Positions 8,410 through 16,748 of a DNA stretch of 64,000 bases are shown here, piece by piece. Each line of letters opens with the position of its first letter. Positions within the stretch are counted from its first letter, which is position 1. The notes under the pieces are model-generated. The model did no database searches and was not told the DNA's origin. It was given only the letters and a program-made list of their open reading frames with translations. The position numbers and the translations under genes are program-made. The stretch is from Micromonosporaceae bacterium KJ-029 (GTDB taxonomy: Bacteria > Actinomycetota > Actinomycetes > Mycobacteriales > Micromonosporaceae): positions 62,001-126,000 of the forward strand of contig BIFP01000048.1 in the NCBI GenBank assembly GCA_005402585.1, in the 5' to 3' direction.

Positions 8410-9357
8410 ATGTGTTACGGATTCGACGGAACGGCAGCGCTGCGGCGCTCCGTCATTGACCGGCGCGGCCTGTTACGCGGTTCGCTGGCGGCGGTAGCCG
8501 GCGTCGGGCTCGCCTCTTCCGGGATCGGCGCGACGGCTGCGACCGCCGGTCCCGGCAAGACCGGGCGCAAGCACGTACCCCCGGGCCTGATCAGCCTGCA
8601 ACTGTGGACGGTCCGCGACGCCCTGTCGGGTGCGCCCGGGTACGACGCCACCCTCCGGCACCTCGCCCGGATCGGCTACCCGAAGGTGGAGCTGGCGCTC
8701 GGCTACTTCGGGCGCAGCGCCGCCCAGTTGCGCAGGTTCCTGGACAGCATCGGCATCAAGGCCAGCTCCAGCCACGACGGGATCAGCGCCGACCCCGCCG
8801 CCCTGCGGGAGAAGATCCAGAACGCGGTCACCCTCGGCCAGAAGTTCATGGTGGTGCCGTACCTGTACTCCGAGAACGCGGACGACTGGAAGCGCTGGGC
8901 CGAACAGATGAACGTCGAGGCCGCGGCGGCACGCAAGGCCGGCCTGCGCTACGGCTACCACAACCACGCCCACGAGTTCACCATCGACCTCGGGCGTGGC
9001 CGGCACCCCTGGGACGTGTTGACCGCGGAACTCGATCCCAAGCTCGTCCACCTGGAGATCGACATCTACTGGGCGGTCACCGGCGGCATCAACTCCGGCG
9101 ACGGCGTGGCCGACCCCGAGGGCTTCACCCTGGACGTCATCCGTGGCGCGCGGCAGGAGGTCCTGCAGTACCACGTCAAGGACCGGCACGCGGCCGACGG
9201 GGACATGGCCGACCTGGGCACCGGGATGATCGACTTCGGTCGGATCTTCCGGAAGCACTCGGTGCTCGAATACATCGTGGAGAACGACACCCCCGATGTG
9301 ACACCCCAGCAGACGGCCGAGGTCGGCTACCGCTATCTGCGCAACCTGCGGTACTGA
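8410..9357 (+). CDS. Tat-exported sugar phosphate isomerase/epimerase-family protein
   Basis: 315 aa from ATG 8410, with ACAGGAG 5-6 nt upstream (a GTG at 8404 would overlap that site). A twin-arginine signal is visible: DRRGLLRGSLAAVAGVGLAS, followed by an Ala-rich cleavage region. The mature part is an AP-endonuclease-2-type TIM barrel: ISLQLWTVRDAL at strand 1, YHNHAHEF and EIDIYWAVTGG as metal-ligand segments, and YHVKDRH with a late Glu (YIVENDT). Intracellular relatives isomerise or epimerise sugars. Exported ones in actinomycetes are often beside ThuA-like or GSDH genes and probably act on oxidised (keto) sugars; this is inference. A strong hairpin follows. Confidence 0.85.
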   Translation: MCYGFDGTAALRRSVIDRRGLLRGSLAAVAGVGLASSGIGATAATAGPGKTGRKHVPPGLISLQLWTVRDALSGAPGYDATLRHLARIGYPKVELALGYFGRSAAQLRRFLDSIGIKASSSHDGISADPAALREKIQNAVTLGQKFMVVPYLYSENADDWKRWAEQMNVEAAAARKAGLRYGYHNHAHEFTIDLGRGRHPWDVLTAELDPKLVHLEIDIYWAVTGGINSGDGVADPEGFTLDVIRGARQEVLQYHVKDRHAADGDMADLGTGMIDFGRIFRKHSVLEYIVENDTPDVTPQQTAEVGYRYLRNLRY

Positions 9358-9366
9358 CCAACCACG

Positions 9367-9406
9367 GACGGGCATCAGGGGCGGGCTGTCGCCCCTGGTG
9401 CCCGTC
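9367..9406. terminator. Long hairpin terminator after the sugar-oxidation pair
   Basis: 17-bp stem with one G-T pair (left arm 9367-9383, right arm 9390-9406) and a 6-nt loop, beginning 9 bases after the stop at 9357. No T tract. It likely ends the GSDH-isomerase transcript. Confidence 0.7.
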
Positions 9407-9459
9407 GGGCCGGCGCCTCGACCGATCCGGGGCGGGCGTGGCCTGGCACAATCGCCGCC

Positions 9460-10797
9460 ATGAGCGCTCCCGAGCTGGTGTTGGTGCTGCGCTACCGCAA
9501 GGCCGTCACCTACGGCCTGCACGTCCTGCTCGGCGCCCTGGAGCAGCACACCACCCGGACCCGCTACGACGTGCGCTTCGGCGAGACGCCGGAGGCGACC
9601 GCGGCGCACATCCGGGACGCCGCGCCCTCGGCGACCCGGGTGCTCGTGCTGTGGTCGTTCTACTCGCCCGACGCCGACGCCCTCGCCCGGGAACTCGCCG
9701 ACATCCGCTCCCAGGCCGACGCGCCGAACGTGGCGCACCTCGCCGGCGGAGTGCACGCGACCGCCGAGCCGGTGCAGACCCTGGACGCCGGCTGGGACAT
9801 CGCGGCCGTCGGGGAGGGCGAGACGACGCTGCTGCGCCTGGTGGACGCGGTCGGCGACCCGACGGGCGTGGCCGGGCTCGCCTACCGGGACGCCACCGGT
9901 GCCGTGGTGCGCACCGGGCGCCCGCAGCGCCGACCACTCGACGACTTCCCGGGCTTCGCGCTGAGATGGGACAAATTCAACGCCCTGGAGATCACCCGGG
10001 GCTGCGTCTTCTCCTGCAGATTCTGTCAGACACCCTTCATGTTCTCGGCTCGCTTCCGGCATCGGAGCGTCGAGAACGTGCGGTGGCACGTCGACCAGAT
10101 GCGGGCACGCGGTCTGCGCGACGTCCGGTTCATCACGCCCACGGCGTTGAGCTACGGCAGTCAGACCGAGGAGCCGAATCTCGACGCGGTCGAGGCGCTG
10201 CTGGCCAGTTGCAAGGAAGGGATCGGGCCGAACGGGCGGGTCTTCTTCGGTTCCTTCCCGAGCGAGATCCGGCCTGAGCACGTCAGCCGGGAGGCACTCC
10301 GGCTGGTCAAGAAGTACTGCGCGAACGACAACATCATCGTCGGGGCCCAGTCCGGCTCCGACCGGGTCCTCGACGCCGCCAAGCGCGGACACGGCGTCGA
10401 GGAGGTCATGCGGGCCGCGCGGCTCGGCATCGAGGAAGGTTTCCGGATCAACGTCGACATGATCTTCGGGATGCCGGGCGAGAGCGAGCAGGATGTCGCC
10501 GACTCGCTGGGGCTCGCTCGCGACCTGGCCGACCTCGGAGCGCGCATCCACGCGCACACCTTCATGCCGCTGCCCGGCACACCGTGGCGCGACGCCCCGC
10601 CCGGCGACGTCGACCCCGAGACGATCCGCGAGGTGGACCGCCTCTCGCAGCGCGGCGCACTCTACGGACACTGGCAGAAGCAACGCGACCACGCCGCCCG
10701 TCTCGCGGCGGCGGCCGAGGCGTACCCCCGCCCCGGACGCAGCCGAACGATCCTGCCTCAGATTCCAGTTCACCGGAAGCACACACCGGCTGGATAA
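9460..10797 (+). CDS. B12-binding domain/radical SAM protein (TIGR04013-like)
   Basis: 445 aa. An N-terminal cobalamin-binding-like Rossmann domain (about 1-150) leads to a radical SAM barrel whose cluster motif is CVFSCRFC (CxxxCxxC, near residue 182). Later barrel segments are NIIVGAQSGSDRVLDAAKRGHGVEEV and INVDMIFGMPGESEQD. The order and length match the TIGR04013 family of B12-binding/radical SAM proteins, whose reaction is unknown; relatives are methyltransferases or methylthiotransferases. It stands alone between a terminator and a convergent gene, so context gives no substrate. Confidence 0.85.
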   Translation: MSAPELVLVLRYRKAVTYGLHVLLGALEQHTTRTRYDVRFGETPEATAAHIRDAAPSATRVLVLWSFYSPDADALARELADIRSQADAPNVAHLAGGVHATAEPVQTLDAGWDIAAVGEGETTLLRLVDAVGDPTGVAGLAYRDATGAVVRTGRPQRRPLDDFPGFALRWDKFNALEITRGCVFSCRFCQTPFMFSARFRHRSVENVRWHVDQMRARGLRDVRFITPTALSYGSQTEEPNLDAVEALLASCKEGIGPNGRVFFGSFPSEIRPEHVSREALRLVKKYCANDNIIVGAQSGSDRVLDAAKRGHGVEEVMRAARLGIEEGFRINVDMIFGMPGESEQDVADSLGLARDLADLGARIHAHTFMPLPGTPWRDAPPGDVDPETIREVDRLSQRGALYGHWQKQRDHAARLAAAAEAYPRPGRSRTILPQIPVHRKHTPAG

Positions 10798-10822
10798 AGG
10801 AGTCCTCGTATCGCTGAGGGCC

Positions 10823-11908
10823 CTATTCCGTCGGGGCAAGATCCAGCCGCACCACGTCGTCTCCCTTTGGCGTCGAACGGACAATGGCGGCCATTCGACT
10901 GTCGGCGCTTACGCTGATCGCTCCGAATTGACCGGACAGAGCACGCGAAAGCTCTCCACTGGCGGCATCAATTCGCCAGACACCCAACCTGTTGTTGTGG
11001 CGACCAGACACCAAAAGTGAAGTCTCGTCCGGAGATACCGCCAGGTCGTAGGGACCAGTAAAGTCTGGCCCTATCTGCCGGATAAGACCTGACTTGGGAT
11101 TGAAAGCCACGGCATGCCACCGTGCAGTTTCGTCAAAAATGCTCTCGGCCTCGTTCGAGACAAGGAAGAAGATCTCACCGGATCGTCCCACGGCGAGATA
11201 CCCTGCTCGTCCCGGTGTTGAACAAGCGGAACGACTGAAGAAATCTTGATCCAGATCGAATGGCACAAGTTGAGCCGGCTCATGTCTTGGGAAAGGAGCA
11301 ACCTGACCATTGACGTACCGGGCGATACTCCAACAGTCATCGCCAAGAAACTCTACCCATCCGTCCGACAGGTCTTCATTCCAGGACACCAGCCACTGTG
11401 CACCCAACGTTGCCAGCTTAACGACCTTCCCGTCGTCCAGGACGGCGGCAATTCTTGAACTGACATGAGTCGTGGTGGCTTCGCAGTCGACAACAGCACC
11501 CAGCCTGCCATCCGGCAAGCTGGATATGGTAACTATTTCGGGGGTACCGCAAAAAGCCGTTGGCTGAACGGTCACCGGTTCGCCTCGGCCACCACTTGTG
11601 ATCAACGCAAGTTCCGAAGGGTCGTGAGAGCCGACGTTGCGGAGAACGTAAAGTTGACCGCCCGGCAGCCACGCGACACTCCCGATGTGACCCTCATATG
11701 CCACCGCCAGCCGGTCAGGCTCAACGTCAGGGTCATTCCCGCAGCCACTGAGAACGACGACAGAGGCAACGACGATCGCCGCGACAGCCACACGCCAGCC
11801 CCGAGCCAGTTTCCCGTCGCCCCTGGCGATCGCCGCAGCCCCGTCTCCGGCCATCAGCAGCGCGGTGCGAGGTTCGTCGAGAGCGAGAAAGTATCCGCGG
11901 CGGGGCAT
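10823..11908 (-). CDS. Beta-propeller lipoprotein
   Basis: 361 aa. The first about 35 residues are a charged cytoplasmic lead, followed by a hydrophobic run and lipobox VVLSGC near residue 55; an internal ATG at residue 19 would give a more usual signal length and is a possible start. The rest reads as a WD40/YVTN-like propeller: SVAWLPGGQLYVLRN, VTISSLPDGRLGAVV, PYDLAVSPDETSLLVSGRHNN and GAISVSADSRMAAIVR. Base composition is clearly lower in G+C than neighbours, suggesting recent acquisition. Role unknown; extracytoplasmic scaffold or sensor by fold. Convergent with the radical SAM gene. Confidence 0.7.
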   Translation of the reverse strand: MPRRGYFLALDEPRTALLMAGDGAAAIARGDGKLARGWRVAVAAIVVASVVVLSGCGNDPDVEPDRLAVAYEGHIGSVAWLPGGQLYVLRNVGSHDPSELALITSGGRGEPVTVQPTAFCGTPEIVTISSLPDGRLGAVVDCEATTTHVSSRIAAVLDDGKVVKLATLGAQWLVSWNEDLSDGWVEFLGDDCWSIARYVNGQVAPFPRHEPAQLVPFDLDQDFFSRSACSTPGRAGYLAVGRSGEIFFLVSNEAESIFDETARWHAVAFNPKSGLIRQIGPDFTGPYDLAVSPDETSLLVSGRHNNRLGVWRIDAASGELSRALSGQFGAISVSADSRMAAIVRSTPKGDDVVRLDLAPTE

Positions 11909-12105
11909 GGCGGGACCCTACAACGGTGAGTTCGTGGGCCATCCCACGGGCCACAGCCGCTGCGCGTCGGTGGCCGCTGACCGCGCGTTGCAGAGCGTGA
12001 CCGCCGGACGTCCCGAGGGACGTCCGGACGTGTCGAGATGAGGATGCCCATCCGTCAAGCCGGCCTCGCTCCACACTCACGCCAGGGTGCCGTGACGAGC
12101 GGTCG

Positions 12106-12531
12106 TCAGTTTGCCAGCCGGCGGGCGATGACGGGGATCACGATTGCGGCGGCGATCAGGTGTGCGAGCACGAGCGTGCACTCGGTGGCGAGATTGGCGT
12201 CGACCAGGAACGGTGGTACGAGCGACAGGGCGGTGAGTGCCACCGCGGTGCGGACCCAGATGCGGGCCGGCTGAGACGCCCAACGGCGGATCGCCAGGGC
12301 GATGAGGATGCCCACAACGCTGAAGGTGAACGTGAGCTGTGTGAAGCCGACCAGCGGAATCGACTCGCCGCTGTCGGCCAGCTCGAGATCGACACCGACG
12401 GCCACGGCGATGGCCGCGAAGGCCGTCACGGCGACGGCGGCGGCAGCCGCTGCGGCCAGGCCCGGCAGGAACAGTCGGCTGCGCTGCTGGCTGTGGGTGC
12501 TGAGCTGGACGGTGGGGCCGGTGGAGGTCAT
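12106..12531 (-). CDS. DUF6069-type integral membrane protein
   Basis: 141 aa from ATG 12531, chosen because AAAGGA lies 6-7 nt upstream; ATGs a few codons earlier lack a site. Four hydrophobic helices can be marked: LFLPGLAAAAAAAVAVTAFAA, LVGFTQLTFTFSVVGILIAL, TAVALTALSLVPPFL and TLVLAHLIAAAIVIPVI. The layout and the LVPPFL and LAHL segments fit the DUF6069 family of actinobacterial four-helix membrane proteins of unknown function. It follows the FAD oxidoreductase by 37 nt on the same strand and is probably its operon partner. Confidence 0.75.
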   Translation of the reverse strand: MTSTGPTVQLSTHSQQRSRLFLPGLAAAAAAAVAVTAFAAIAVAVGVDLELADSGESIPLVGFTQLTFTFSVVGILIALAIRRWASQPARIWVRTAVALTALSLVPPFLVDANLATECTLVLAHLIAAAIVIPVIARRLAN

Positions 12532-12568
12532 GGTAATCCTTTCCATCTGTCGCATTCTCGGTGCCGGC

Positions 12569-13921
12569 TCAGGCGTGGCTGGGCCGGATGTTGTGGTTGA
12601 GGTGAAAGACGTTCTGCGGATCCCAGACGGTCTTGAGGGTGGTCAGCCTGGCGAGCTTGGCGGCCGGGTATGCCCGGCGTACCCCGCGTTGCCCCTCGTC
12701 GGCGGCGAGCGAGTTGACGTAGACGCCGTCGGCGTACGGTTCGAGCGCGGCTCCGGCACTGCGAGCCGCTGCCATCCAGTTGTCGTCTTCGGATGGCTCG
12801 GTCCAGCGGGAGCCGGCGCCGAACTCGAACGTGGTGCTGCGGTGACCGAACGCGGCGTCGGCATCCGCGACGTCGGCGATCGCGCCACCGTATGCCTGCA
12901 GGCCGACGCCGGGCAGTTGGGTGCCGGCGTGTAGGTCTGCCGCGCCGCGCAGCAGGAAGGCCTCGATCGCGGCGGTGGGGAACTGGCGCAGGTAGTGCGC
13001 GCTGGAGTACCGGCGGTAGGCGTGGCCGCCGGTGCTGTCATCGCGTTGCTGGAGTTCGAGGTATGACGGGGTGGTGACCCGCTCGGCGACCGGGCGCCCG
13101 AGCGCACGCATCGCCGGCAGCAACCGGCGGCCCCCTGCAGGTTCCCCGACCCATACGAAGCCGACGGTGGCGATAGGGCCGCTGGCCGTGCTGTGGACAT
13201 CGGCGGTGAAGGTGGCCTGCCGCGGCGCGACGGCGTTGAGGTCCCGCCAGCCTTCGAGCACCGGCACGGCGTCCTCGGCGCGGAAGTCGAACTCGGCGAC
13301 CAGGGTCTGCGTTCCGGTGTGGTGCAGTTGGAAGTCGAAGTCCGTGACGATGCCGAAGTTGCCGCCACCGCCGCGCAGGCCCCAGTAGAGGTCGGGGTTC
13401 TCGGTTCGGCTCGCGGTCACCACCTTCCCTTCGGCGGTGACCATCGTGTAGGAGACGACGTTGTCGCAGGCCAACCCGTGTTGGCGGGCGAGCCAGCCCA
13501 TGCCGCCGCCGAGGGTCAGGCCGCCGACCCCGGTGTGCGAGACGTTACCTGCGGTCGTGGCGAGGCCGTATGGCTGCGACGCCCGGTCGAGTGCGCCGAG
13601 CAGCGCGCCGCCCTGGACCCGGGCGCGCCGCCGGATCGGGTCGACCCGAACGCCGTTCAACGGGGTCAGGTCGATCATCAGGCCGTTCGCGGGGACAGCG
13701 AGGCCGGCCACGTTGTGCCCGCCGCAGCGCACCCCGATCTCCAGGTCGAGTTCGCGGGCCAGGCGCACCGCGGTCACCACGTCGGTGACGCTCGCGGCCC
13801 GCACGATCATCCGCGGGCGGCGGTCAATCATGGCGTTCCAGACAGTGCGGGCCGCGTCGTAACCCGGGTCGCCCGAGGTGAGGAGGCGGCCGTCGAGGCG
13901 AGGGCTGTTCGCTGTCGTCAT
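12569..13921 (-). CDS. FAD-linked (berberine-bridge type) oxidoreductase
   Basis: 450 aa. An N-terminal FAD-binding PCMH fold carries CGGHNVAG with the His used for 8-alpha-N1-histidyl linkage, GVGGLTLGGGMGWLARQHGLACDNV with the Cys that can make the second (6-S-cysteinyl) FAD bond, and GLRGGGGNFGIVTDF. The C-terminus is a BBE domain ending YDP-like (VWDPQNVFHLNHNIRP). Such bicovalent flavoenzymes oxidise sugars, alcohols or secondary metabolites with O2. It is divergent by 47 nt from the MocR regulator and is probably its target; the substrate is unknown. Likely cotranscribed with the DUF6069 protein. Confidence 0.9.
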   Translation of the reverse strand: MTTANSPRLDGRLLTSGDPGYDAARTVWNAMIDRRPRMIVRAASVTDVVTAVRLARELDLEIGVRCGGHNVAGLAVPANGLMIDLTPLNGVRVDPIRRRARVQGGALLGALDRASQPYGLATTAGNVSHTGVGGLTLGGGMGWLARQHGLACDNVVSYTMVTAEGKVVTASRTENPDLYWGLRGGGGNFGIVTDFDFQLHHTGTQTLVAEFDFRAEDAVPVLEGWRDLNAVAPRQATFTADVHSTASGPIATVGFVWVGEPAGGRRLLPAMRALGRPVAERVTTPSYLELQQRDDSTGGHAYRRYSSAHYLRQFPTAAIEAFLLRGAADLHAGTQLPGVGLQAYGGAIADVADADAAFGHRSTTFEFGAGSRWTEPSEDDNWMAAARSAGAALEPYADGVYVNSLAADEGQRGVRRAYPAAKLARLTTLKTVWDPQNVFHLNHNIRPSHA

Positions 13922-13968
13922 ACGTCTGAGCCTGACGGAAATCGGTACACCCGGTAAGGTCCGATTAC

Positions 13969-15408
13969 ATGGGCCGAACCAGGACCAATTCGAGCACGGC
14001 GGAGGACCTACTCATCGATGTCGACCGGTCCGCGGCCGAACCGCTGCACCGTCAGATCGCCGCCTCGATCCGGGGCAGCATCCGGGCCGGCCGGTTGCGT
14101 CTCGGGGCGTCCCTGCCACCCACCCGCACCATCGCAGCCGATCTGGGAGTGTCACGCGGGGTCGTGGTCGAGGCCTACCAGCAACTCGTCGCCGAGGGCT
14201 ACCTCACCAGCCGGGCGGGCGGCTACACCCAGGTTGCGGTCGAGCCGGTTCCGACGCCAATGGATCGCCGCGCCGGGGATCGGCCGGCAGCCCGGATCGA
14301 CTTCGGGTACGGCCGCACCGACGTATCGTCGTTTCCCCGGGCCGCCTGGCTGCGTTCGGTGCGCACGGTCCTCACCACCACGCCGAATGAACACTTCGCC
14401 TACCTCGACGGACGTGGCGTGCCCGAACTGCACGCAGCCCTGGCCGACTACCTCAACCGCGTCCGCGGCACGTCGGCCCGCCCGGAGAACCTCGTGATCT
14501 GCAATGGCTACGGCCAGGGCGTCGCGCTGCTGATCCAGGTACTCGCGGCGCGCGGCGCCCGCCGGCTGGCCGTCGAGGATCCATCTCCGGACGACGACGC
14601 CCGTCCCGTCGCGGCCGGCGCCGGCCTGGACGTGATCGGCATCCCGGTCGGGCCGGACGGCATTCTCGTCGAGGAACTGGAAAACACCGACGCAGACGCC
14701 GTCGTACTGACGCCCTCGCACCAGTGGCCCACCGGCGGGGTCCTGTCGGCCTCCGCGCGGGCCCGGGTGATCGCCTGGGCGCAGCGTCGACGCGCCGTGG
14801 TGATCGAGGACGACTACGACGCGGAGTACCGCTACGACCGCTCGCCCATCGGCGCCATGCAGGGGCTGGCGCCCGACACCGTCGTGTACTGCGGCACAGC
14901 GAGCAAGACCCTGGCGCCAGGGCTGCGCCTCGGCTGGCTGCTGGCACCGTCACACATGGTCGACGAAATCACGGCGGCCAAGGTACTGGCCGACCGCGGC
15001 TCTCCCGTCATCGACCAACTGACCTTCGCCGACTTCCTCACCCGCGGCGAATTCGACCGGCACCTGCGGCGCATGCGCCCGGTCTACCGCCGCCGCCGCG
15101 ACGCACTCCTGGCCGCACTGCGCACACGGCTGCCCGAACTGAAACCGGTCGGTGTCGCGGCGGGCCAACACGTCGTAACCTGGCTCCCGCACGACCTCGA
15201 CGAGGCCGCGGTCGTGGCCGCCGCCGCCCGGCACGGACTGGTCGTGCAAGGCATCTCCCAGTACCGACTGAGCCCCACCGGACCCGGCGGGCTGATCTTC
15301 GGCTACGCCACCCTCACCGAACGCGCCATCACAGACGGAGTGGAAGCCCTTGCCGACGCGGTCGCAGAGGTCCGCGCGCACACCTGCCGCGCGCGGTACG
15401 CGGGATGA
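13969..15408 (+). CDS. MocR/PdxR-family transcriptional regulator (GntR HTH + aminotransferase fold)
   Basis: 479 aa. An N-terminal GntR winged helix (about 18-85: PLHRQIAASIRGSIRAGRLRL, LPPTRTIAADLGVSRGVV, YQQLVAEGYL) is joined to a class I aminotransferase-like domain (about 105-470). The PLP lysine is in YCGTASKTLAPGLRLGW, and the earlier DDYDAEYRYD and SPSHQWPTGGVLS-like segments are typical. MocR proteins sense PLP or amino compounds and control adjacent divergent genes. Here the partner is the FAD oxidoreductase, with only 47 nt between the starts. It is not obviously beside pyridoxal synthesis genes, so the PdxR role is not supported. Confidence 0.9.
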   Translation: MGRTRTNSSTAEDLLIDVDRSAAEPLHRQIAASIRGSIRAGRLRLGASLPPTRTIAADLGVSRGVVVEAYQQLVAEGYLTSRAGGYTQVAVEPVPTPMDRRAGDRPAARIDFGYGRTDVSSFPRAAWLRSVRTVLTTTPNEHFAYLDGRGVPELHAALADYLNRVRGTSARPENLVICNGYGQGVALLIQVLAARGARRLAVEDPSPDDDARPVAAGAGLDVIGIPVGPDGILVEELENTDADAVVLTPSHQWPTGGVLSASARARVIAWAQRRRAVVIEDDYDAEYRYDRSPIGAMQGLAPDTVVYCGTASKTLAPGLRLGWLLAPSHMVDEITAAKVLADRGSPVIDQLTFADFLTRGEFDRHLRRMRPVYRRRRDALLAALRTRLPELKPVGVAAGQHVVTWLPHDLDEAAVVAAAARHGLVVQGISQYRLSPTGPGGLIFGYATLTERAITDGVEALADAVAEVRAHTCRARYAG

Positions 15409-15556
15409 GAAGTTCCATCACCGTCCGTAGGGTTCTGCCGCGGGTTTCGATCGCTCTGCGGCATCCCGCACCAGACGGCACACGATGCCCCTTCGGCGTA
15501 GCTGTATAGGAACGCGGTCTACCCACTCGGGCTGCTCCGGCGGGCTGATCCGTCGC

Positions 15557-16087
15557 TCAGTCAAGCCAGCAGATCACCGCATCGCCATCCTTGGCGGCTG
15601 CAGCGAAGAAGCTCCGGACGCCTGGCAGATAATGGGCCACCCACGCCAGCTCGCCGGGTCTTTCCCAGGTTCCGGGGTAGATCTCGGCCCGGTTCAACTC
15701 CTGCGGGTCGACGCCGCAGATGAGGTCATCTTCGGTGAGCGCGGCCAGTTGCGAGGCCGCAGCCGCTACCTGGGCCGGTGTCAGATAGGAGGGTGGCCCG
15801 TAGCCCCAGTCGTCTTCGAGATTTTCCAGGAAATCGAACATCTCCTCGCTGTCCGGTTCGACGTCTGGCAGCTCCACGAATTCCTCCGCACCGAGGACCA
15901 GCGGAATCTCGAAGCCAAGCCGGTCGAGTAGGAAATCGAGCCCGTTCCATGCCTTGTCGGTGGCGGTCCAGCGTTCGGAGTTGTCGTCCCGTTCCGTCAT
16001 GGCGAGTTCGTAGGCCCAGCCAAGGTCGGTCCTGGCCTGCTCCAGTTCGTCCGGGGAAACGCGTAGCCAGTTGCCGTTCATGCTCAC
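15557..16087 (-). CDS. DUF1877 (YfbM-like) protein
   Basis: 176 aa. Start taken at GTG 16087, which overlaps the TGA of the upstream gene (GTGA) and gives the family-typical opening MSMNGNWLRVSPDEL; ATG 16081 is an alternative. The sequence matches YfbM-like DUF1877 proteins: an N-terminal LRVSPDEL helix, a central acidic region, FLLDRLGF and a late YFLP/VRSFFAAAAKDGDAVICW segment. The family has an unclear role and is often found beside immunity or polymorphic-toxin proteins. Translationally coupled to the DUF2199 gene. Confidence 0.8.
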   Translation of the reverse strand: MSMNGNWLRVSPDELEQARTDLGWAYELAMTERDDNSERWTATDKAWNGLDFLLDRLGFEIPLVLGAEEFVELPDVEPDSEEMFDFLENLEDDWGYGPPSYLTPAQVAAAASQLAALTEDDLICGVDPQELNRAEIYPGTWERPGELAWVAHYLPGVRSFFAAAAKDGDAVICWLD

Positions 16088-16596
16088 GGCGCCAGCCCGT
16101 GGTGGAGCAGAAGCCCGGCGATCTCCTGTACTCGTTCCACGCTGATGCCGCTGCGTTGCTCTACTGCCAGAGGATGGTCAGTCGGCTCGAGGACGATATG
16201 TGGTCGCATGCCGACCTGCTCGGTATGCACCTCGGTCTTGAGGTTCAGCGTCTCGATCGGATAGACCGGAAGCTCGGTGGACAGCCAGCCGAAATACGCC
16301 GGCTCCTGCTCTCGCCCAGGATTCGTCCAGAGATCCAGCATCCGGCTGAAGCTGGTTTGGCTCAGCGATACCCACACGCCCCACTCGAAATCGGCATCGG
16401 CGTCAAGGACAGGTATGACCAAGCGCGCACGGACGAAGTAGTGCTGTGCCTGAATGATGCAGATCTCGTCCTCAAGCACACTGCGTTCGTCGCTGTTGAG
16501 ATCGTCTCGCCAGTAGGCCGGGGCTGGGGCCCCGTACGAGAACGGCAGGCCCTCATGGCGCTGGCCACAGTTGTGGCACACGAACCCCTGATCCAT
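16084..16596 (-). CDS. DUF2199 protein
   Basis: 170 aa from ATG 16596 (GTG 16599 just before is an alternative; the longer frame to 16656 has no family similarity). It opens with a short zinc-ribbon-like segment FVCHNCGQRHEGLPFSYG, then an extended DUF2199 region: RSVLEDEICIIQ, FVRARLVIPVLDADADFEWGVWVSLS and FGWLSTELPVYPIETLNLKTEVH. Function unknown. It overlaps the start of the DUF1877 gene by 4 nt, so the two are made together. Confidence 0.8.
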   Translation of the reverse strand: MDQGFVCHNCGQRHEGLPFSYGAPAPAYWRDDLNSDERSVLEDEICIIQAQHYFVRARLVIPVLDADADFEWGVWVSLSQTSFSRMLDLWTNPGREQEPAYFGWLSTELPVYPIETLNLKTEVHTEQVGMRPHIVLEPTDHPLAVEQRSGISVERVQEIAGLLLHHGLAP

Positions 16597-16748
16597 CACG
16601 GACGAGACGGTACAGCCCCTGCCTGGCTGACGTGGCGTCGGCGAACCGACGTCCACTCACGCGCTGCGAGTGACGTCGGCGCTGGGACGGGTCCGGGCGG
16701 GCGGATGGTTGATCACGCAGCCTGTCGGACGCGGTGGCGTTGGCCGGG

